In this document: positions 58,601-64,000 of the stretch, in pieces
Layout of the letters: each line of letters begins with the position of its first letter
Position numbering within the stretch: position 1 is the first letter of the stretch
From: Adineta steineri
Lineage: Eukaryota > Rotifera > Eurotatoria > Adinetida > Adinetidae
Assembly (NCBI GenBank): GCA_905250115.1
Contig: CAJNOI010000122.1
Coordinates: forward strand, 74,419 to 138,418
Direction of reading: 5' to 3'
Length of the DNA stretch: 64,000 nt
Notes under the pieces: model-generated
What the model was told of the DNA's origin: nothing
The model's database searches: none
Seen by the model: the letters and a program-made list of their open reading frames with translations, nothing else
Translations under genes and position numbers: made by a program

Positions 58601-61203
58601 AAATTGCTCTTAAAACCAGTATCACATATATATTAGTTGTGACAACGCGGGATTCTAATATAACAGGTGCATTTTCGATCTTTGTATCCGGTCCAAATAA
58701 AGTTGATCTCAAGAATATTAGTAAGTGTTTGCACTATAACTCTTAAATGAATATCTGTCAACGTTAGCATGAGTATTTAGTTGCGTTTGGCATTCCATAA
58801 ATAAAAACTTGTTTTGTAAGATGACATTTGTATCATAAGAAGAAAGTTTTAAATAAACAGCTACATTAAATCCATAACATAACAGAATTTTATAAATAGC
58901 ATCCGAAGAATTTCTCTTGAATTTGGGTCTTTTGATGAATCTAAAAGACATCTTTACGTACTTTAAATTTTGAACTAATTACAGTAGTAGGATAATTAGT
59001 CTATAATTAAAAAATTTTTCTTATCTAAAACGTGAAGACATTATCCATTTTCGAAATAAAGAAATTGTTCCGAACTCATTCGTGACATATAAATTTTCGA
59101 GAGTTCGAGTACAGAAAAATGTTTATAGATTCTATTCTCACTCTCCATTTACGATTTAATTATTTCATTGAGAATGATATTATAAAGAGTTGTCTCTTCA
59201 GAAAGCTAGGCTGAGCTTCGACATGCCTTTCGATACTCAAGATGTATAAGAGACGACTTATGATGCTCAATTTGCTTTCTTACGTCTTGAAGATTCATCT
59301 TCCTCTCAATCAATCAAGATCTATCACGCGAACTCGGACTGTTATTTTTGTATTCATCACATAGGTTCTCCATCAGTCATCGAAATACCATATTCATCAA
59401 CTGTAGAATCGAACTATTCATCAGAGTTGACTACGAGTAGTCAAACATATTCTCGAGATTGTCGAAAATCGAATTATTACTATCAAACTATACGAATGAA
59501 TGTAGTGGAAACGGGATACTATGCTCTGACTAGTGATAGCAATATGGATACATTTGGTGATAGTAGTATGAATATGTTTGATGATATCAATATGGATACA
59601 TTTGGTTATATCTACAAAGATGATTTTAATCCAATAAATCCGTTCGAGAATCGACTCCCACAGGACTATCGAGCATGTAGTCATTCAGATTTCAAGTTCA
59701 TCGCTTATCTTCATACTGGCACTACATACATATTAGTGGTGACAACATCTTCTCCAAATATAGCAGGAAACTTTTCCATTCTGACATCTGGTCCAAATAA
59801 TATTACTCTTGATCCTTACAGTAAGTATTTTGTATTATTTGTAAATCATTAACAGAGAATTACAACACACCACCACTGAACTCGATCTTCATTGTTGAAT
59901 AATAAAAGATCTCAGAATGTCAAGTAGATCGTCGAATTCGATAGATTTATTATCCAAAAATAGTATTACATCCGAATTCCTCCTTTTGAAATCCAATAGC
60001 TTTCTTACAATCAGATAGAAAAAGAAATGTAGAAATGTAATCTCAACACAACATACCATGTATAGACAAATGACGTTGATAGGCTATTATTCCTCACAAA
60101 TCTACGCCGACGTGGTTTTATTAAATTGAAAAGATTGATCTCATCCCTTTCTCTCTTTAGCTCAAATTCTGACCAGTTGTTTTATCGGTCAAAAATGTCA
60201 GTTCTACAAAAAAAGTATTGGTGTCACTCTCGATGATATTTTGCGTGACGAAATTCGACCGAATATGACATTGTCTGATCAAACAATATTGGTAAAAATT
60301 AATGCTGGTTCGACAATGATTATGCTTGTTGGAGGTTTAATCAATAGTATTTTGTCTCTAATAACATTTCAAAATAAAGATTTACGACAAGTTGGATGTG
60401 GTATCTATCTCTTGGCATCATCAATTACTTCTTTTCTTACACTCAGCATGTTTACAGTGAAGTTTTGGTTTGTTGTTCTCACTCAAATGGATCTATCGAT
60501 TCGCCCTTCTGTTGTTCGAGGAGGTTGTGTATCGATCGAACCTCTTCTCAAGCTTTGTCTATATTTGGATGCTTGGCTCAATGCTTGTGTAGCTATTGAA
60601 AGAGCGATTCTCGTTTTCCGAGGAGTTAACTTCAATAAAAAAAACAGTCAACGGATTGCTCGATGGATAATTCTTATTTTACCATTCTGTATCATGGGTT
60701 CAATCATTCACGAACCTATACATCGAGAATTATATGAAATGAAGACAGAGACAAACAAAGTAGATACCGATAGATGGTGTTTAACTCGCTATTCTCCTTT
60801 TGTTCAACAATATAATACAATCATCCTATTTTTTCATCTTGTCGCTCCATGTATTATCAATCTTTGTTCTGCTTTATTCATTATATTTGGATCAGCCCGA
60901 CAACGATCAACAGCTCGGACAAAACGAACTCTAAGAGAACATGTTTATAATCAATTTAATGAACACAAACAATTATTAATTAGTCCAATTATTCTTCTAA
61001 TTCTGTCATTACCCCGTCTGATTATGTCAATGTTATCTGAATGTGTCAATCCATCTAACCATCGATTATTATTTATTTTTGGTTATTTTATTTCATTTAC
61101 TCCATCAATGCTTATCTTTATTGTTTTTGTCCTTCCTTCAGCATTGTATAGAAAAACATTTCAAGAATCATTCAGACGATGGCGACGACTCATTCATCAT
61201 TAA
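49674..61203 (+). CDS. NHL-propeller/7TM receptor fusion, 7 exons, 1,372 aa
   Basis: Exons: 49674-49737, 51606-52496, 55335-56225, 57715-58101, 58334-58720, 59365-59820, 60161-61203. They total 4,119 nt and all inner junctions are phase 1. Exon 1 is a signal peptide (MMWNIYIFIIILLFILNDET). Exons 2 and 3 are one NHL propeller each (both 891 nt). Exons 4-6 are three copies of a ~129-aa beta module (TTNSS, EAIQVNVVTSGLY, TYGSIYEDYFNP, SPNITGNVSIQVSGPN) that resembles bacterial pre-peptidase C-terminal domains. Exon 6 has an inner expansion of MDTF/NMF words. Exon 7 has a Cys-rich juxtamembrane piece, then seven membrane helices of rhodopsin-like type (ACVAIERAILVFRG in the place of the DRY region; basic third loop RQRSTARTKRT). 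G-protein signalling is expected; the ligand is unknown. Introns of 1.5-2.8 kb are long for this genome. An ATG at 51497 gives exon 2 its own hydrophobic start and could be an alternative first exon. Confidence 0.78.
49738..51605. other. Intron 1 of the NHL-7TM gene
   Basis: 1.87 kb, AT-rich. No repeat element recognised. The last ~75 bases resemble the sequence just before exon 3 (55260-55334), so exon 2 was duplicated together with its upstream intron end. Confidence 0.5.
54066..54886. mobile_element. TIR element carrying a tRNA-like sequence
   Basis: GTGAAACACGATCTAA at 54066-54081 is repeated inverted at 54871-54886 (16 of 16). Inside are a tRNA-like block (54472-54545), then imperfect repeats of AAAAGAACATGCGTCGGTCA and TCGGTCACGTCTGTGAT, and a G-run (about 54805-54830). 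Composition is richer in GC than the surrounding intron. The mix of 16-bp TIR and tRNA-like head does not fit one known class; a SINE captured by a DNA element is possible. No target-site duplication that I can be sure of. Confidence 0.5.
54472..54545 (+). pseudogene. tRNA-like sequence (degraded, GGA anticodon position)
   Basis: A 74-base cloverleaf can be drawn: acceptor arms GTTGTTC/GAAGATC with two mismatches, D stem GTC/GAC, anticodon stem TCTGC/GCAGA with loop CCGGATA (C at position 33, where U is invariant), variable loop AGGT, T arm GTGGA/CTCGC with loop TTCGAGT, discriminator A. The B-box-like word GGATTCGAGTC is good. Mismatches, the position-33 change and the short variable loop for a Ser anticodon argue against a working tRNA gene. 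More likely the head of a SINE. Confidence 0.5.
56226..57714. other. Intron 3 of the NHL-7TM gene
   Basis: 1.49 kb, AT-rich. Contains a small MITE (56917-57008) and otherwise nothing I recognise. Confidence 0.5.
56917..57008. mobile_element. 92-bp MITE with 10-bp target duplication
   Basis: AGAGGTGTAAGCC at the left is repeated inverted at the right (13 of 13). ACATGTAGAT stands directly outside both ends (56907-56916 and 57009-57018). The inside is GC-rich (CCGCCGCCAGC, CAGCCGCGCCGCCG), unlike the intron around it. A 9-10-bp duplication points to Mutator-like elements, but the element is too small to assign. Confidence 0.75.
58721..59364. other. Intron 5 of the NHL-7TM gene
   Basis: 644 bp, no repeat or exon-like frame seen. 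Confidence 0.45.
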
Positions 61204-62345
61204 TCAATGTTTCTTCATTATTTCAGAACTTTTCTAATTTCTCGAAATATTATTTCCTTCGATTTGACAATTGATTCCTAAATGTTCATCAAACAGAACA
61301 TTCTTCATCTTTTATATAGACTATCGGATGATGAAAGACAAACTTGAGATGAAGACGAGGCTTTATTCTTCACCTTCACCCACGTTCATATTCACATATC
61401 TTCATTTTCAGCCTTGGTTTTGAACAATTGATGAAGATATTAAGACAAAATCACACAAGTTTTGACAGTGCTGTTTCTGAAAAAAAGCTCTCATATCAAT
61501 TTTTCAGCTGCTTACTTAATAAAATTTTATGTCAGTGTGATTTTCAACTCTGAAAATATTATTTATAAGCTGGGTGTGGGTATTCTATTTCGCTTGAACT
61601 CTCATCCGGGTTTAGGACACTTGCTCGCCAGGGCATGGGTGTGGGCGTTGAAAGAATAGAATACTCACACCCACACCCACACCCACTCACACCCACACAC
61701 TTATACATTATACATTTTGCGTAGTTGAGAAAAACTCAATGGTTGTCACAAGGTTTGCAAGAAAAATATTAAATAAGCGTTGAATAAATTACTACCATTT
61801 CAATTATAAAGAAATCTTTGCTTTCATTTATTTTGGATGTGATCGCGCCGGGTGTATATGTTCTCTTAAAGGACATCTACACTACTCCTCAACCAAATCC
61901 ATATTTATAACCTTCCTCAAGTCTAAAAACAATTCAGCTTAACGAAACACTGATTGTCGTAAAAGTGAAGAAGATGGATGTGGTTATGAGTTTGTATATA
62001 CATTTCGTTTTCACACTTACCAATGCGCATTCATCTAGTTTATTCATACCTACGTCAGCTCTAATTTTTTTCCAATTAAATCCATAACTATTTTACTATT
62101 GCTCATTGTTGCAAGGTATACATACATCTTACAAATTTGCGTCATCAAAATCAATTTTTAAGAGACAAGACTTGAGAACTATTGATTCAAACTCTTTTTA
62201 TTATATAACTGAATTCATTTACTTTATTGATCAACTTTAGGATATTATTAATGATAGTTTTATTAAAGCATATATGAATAAATAGTTTTAATTTGAAAAA
62301 AAGAAATATATATGTTGCAAACTACAATAGAAAGTATTGTCATAT
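61204..62345. other. Intergenic between NHL-7TM and Kelch genes
   Basis: The two genes converge here. It holds the hairpin at 61565-61702. Polyadenylation signals for both should be inside: AATAAA-type words occur near 61518 and, for the minus-strand gene, none stands out. No gene seen. Confidence 0.5.
61565..61702. repeat. TGTGGG-type hairpin with unusual extended arms
   Basis: GGGTGTGGGTATTCTATTTC pairs with GAATAGAATACTCACACCC; a second unit GGGCATGGGTGTGGGCG and a tail of CACACCCACACCCACACCCA follow. The loop (CTTGAACTCTCATCCGGG and on) is not the usual TTTAAATACTAATGC core. Confidence 0.65.
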
Positions 62346-63449
62346 TTATAATGTTGAATATAATTCTGCACTATTTAAATAAGTACCGCTGTTAGAAATA
62401 CCACCAGCAATTAACACAGTTCCATTTATTAATGTAGATGCTGTATGATAAATACGTGTAGTAGTCATATTTCCTGCGATTGTCCAATTTCCCGTTGATG
62501 GATTATATAATTCAGCAAAACTATTACCATTGCATCCACCCGTAACTAATACATTTCCATTGGATAATACAGTTGCTGCGTGACCAAGTCGTGCACAATT
62601 CATGCTACCAGTAACTGTCCAAGTGCTTGATGATGGATCATATAATTCAGCAACTTTTAACGAACCACCATTATCTCCACCTGCAACTAATATTTTCCCA
62701 TTTAATAATACGGATATTGTAGGCAACTGTCGGGCATAATTCATACTAGCTGTGTTTGTCCAAGTATTTGCTGATGGGTTATATATTTCAGCACTGGCTA
62801 AAGAAACACCATTGTATCCACCAGCAACAAAAACATTATTATTTGCTAAGACAGATGCGACATGAACAACACGTAAAGAATTCATCGAAGTAACAGTTGT
62901 CCAAGTACTTGTTAATGGATTATATAATTCAGCACTATTTAAAAAACCATTACCACTATCACCACCACTAACTAATACTTTTCCATTTGTTAATATGACT
63001 GCTATGTGAGCACCTCGTACATTATTCATATTTCCTGTAGTTGTCCAAGTACCTGATGATGAGTTAAATAATTCAGCACTAGTTAAAAAGTTAGTACCAT
63101 CATTCCCACCGCTAATTAATACATTTCCGTTTGTTAATATGGTCGCTGTATGAAGTTTTCGGACACCACTCATCGCATTAATAGTTGCCCAGGTACCTGT
63201 TAATGGGTTATATAATTCTGCACTATTTAGAACAGCACCATTATATCCACCTGCAACTAGAACTTTTCCATTTGTTAATGTAGACGCAATATGATATTCT
63301 CTTGTATTACTCATAGGATTTGTAGCAAACCATACTAGATGACACATATAAATGTAAAAAGTATATATTTTATTTACTATGCAAATAAGCAAATTTTCAT
63401 GAATTTTAAAGTAACATCTAAAGCATTCTCTATAAGTTTCAAACCCCAA
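62346..63449 (-). CDS. Seven-repeat Kelch protein
   Basis: The open frame has 367 aa, but only the part from 63334 down (WFATNPMSNTREYH onward) looks coding. An acceptor (CATCTAG) sits just before it and fits a phase-1 junction, so the leading ~38 residues are probably intron and the true first exon was not found, perhaps beyond the window. Seven Kelch repeats follow, about 46 residues each: arginine-His start (NTREYHIASTL), NGKVLVAGGYNG with the double Gly, then SAELYNPLTGTW. Seven blades make a closed propeller. No BTB or other partner domain is in view. Bdelloids carry many such Kelch genes, often in extracellular or receptor proteins; a role cannot be given. Confidence 0.75.
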   Translation of the reverse strand: MGFETYRECFRCYFKIHENLLICIVNKIYTFYIYMCHLVWFATNPMSNTREYHIASTLTNGKVLVAGGYNGAVLNSAELYNPLTGTWATINAMSGVRKLHTATILTNGNVLISGGNDGTNFLTSAELFNSSSGTWTTTGNMNNVRGAHIAVILTNGKVLVSGGDSGNGFLNSAELYNPLTSTWTTVTSMNSLRVVHVASVLANNNVFVAGGYNGVSLASAEIYNPSANTWTNTASMNYARQLPTISVLLNGKILVAGGDNGGSLKVAELYDPSSSTWTVTGSMNCARLGHAATVLSNGNVLVTGGCNGNSFAELYNPSTGNWTIAGNMTTTRIYHTASTLINGTVLIAGGISNSGTYLNSAELYSTL

Positions 63450-64000
63450 AGAAGTTAATCTTTTACTTGAATTTTCGATACATAACGCAGAAAGGTGTGA
63501 CTTTCGGTATGTGCCTTTGCACTTTCTCTAATATAATCTTTATCGACCACATTGATAAATGCAAGCAACGAAATACATTCTGATACCCTCGATCCTCACA
63601 TGAACCCAACATGTGTATTCTTCTACAACAATTGGTAAAAAATTCATCGAACCTTTGTCATCTGGCAGAAACCTTATTGGTGAAATACGAGGACCTGATT
63701 GCTTTCTAGTCTCATTCAGTTATGACCATGATCATAATTGTCCTTAACGATGTTATCATGAATAGCTAAAATAACCGCTGAGATCTATCATGTCACGATC
63801 TACAATTTTAAAACGAAATAATCTTATAATAACATCATACAAAATCGGGTAAGATCGCATCTGACCAACATTTTGCACACGCTAACTGAGACGGTCAGAA
63901 AATCATGTTCTGTTTCTAAGCCAAACAGAACGTACTCTCTAAAGTCACTTATATCGATGGGCGACACATTCCAATAAGAACTAAAACATCTCGACAGAGT
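63450..64000. other. Right edge, no gene seen
   Basis: 551 bp of mixed composition. It may hold an upstream exon of the Kelch gene, but I could not support one. Confidence 0.4.

Overview
The window looks like nuclear DNA of a bdelloid rotifer (Adineta/Rotaria type). The evidence is AT-rich DNA, many 50-70 bp introns with GTAAGT-like donors and TTTTAG-like acceptors, an F-box/LRR gene of the kind expanded in bdelloids, many TGTGGG telomere-type repeats (the hexamer I recall for Adineta vaga), and a GC-rich fungal-type gene set into AT-rich DNA. All calls come from reading the sequence; nothing was searched against a database.

Layout. 1-950: 5' part of a coiled-coil plus beta-propeller-like gene on the minus strand, cut by the window edge. 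2.2-9.0 kb: two direct copies of a cassette (CD225/IFITM-like gene plus the 3' end of an isovaleryl-CoA dehydrogenase gene) flank a large foldback element and a segment of apparent fungal origin. That segment is a TA-rich, CA/TG-poor block that looks mutated by RIP, followed by an intact FAD monooxygenase. 9.85-12.3 kb: two inverted-repeat elements. 12.8-19.2 kb: an 8-exon F-box protein gene (minus, 684 aa) with a TTCCGG foldback element in an intron. 20.8-22.4 kb: a broken NHL-repeat gene interrupted by a hAT-like MITE. 22.4-25.2 kb: a TGTGGG array, then the third, complete cassette (IFITM-like plus full IVD). 26-29.3 kb: SRP54 and a CDP-glycerol-transferase-like gene, both without introns. 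30.6-32.9 kb: a secreted protein of four near-identical Cys-rich repeats.

35.3-61.2 kb holds the most striking content: two large genes, each with a signal peptide and an ectodomain of NHL six-bladed propellers, but with different membrane parts. The first (33 exons, 3,468 aa by my model, every splice phase consistent) has four NHL propellers, a Ser/Thr-rich stalk, a REJ-like region, a GPS, a PLAT domain and an 11-TM polycystin channel. The second (7 exons, 1,372 aa) has two NHL propellers, three copies of a ~129-aa beta module and a 7TM receptor. With the broken gene at 20.8 kb (a soluble one-propeller version) they form a modular family built from phase-1/phase-1 NHL exons of 876-891 nt. 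I know of no described NHL-polycystin or NHL-GPCR fusion, so this is my main candidate for an undescribed system; pairing of the two as sensor channel and receptor is inference.

About 16 short hairpins with TGTGGG-type arms are spread over the window, in introns and at cassette borders. An assembly gap of 100 N (48403-48502) is flanked by a 47-bp direct repeat. 62.3-63.4 kb is a seven-repeat Kelch gene on the minus strand.
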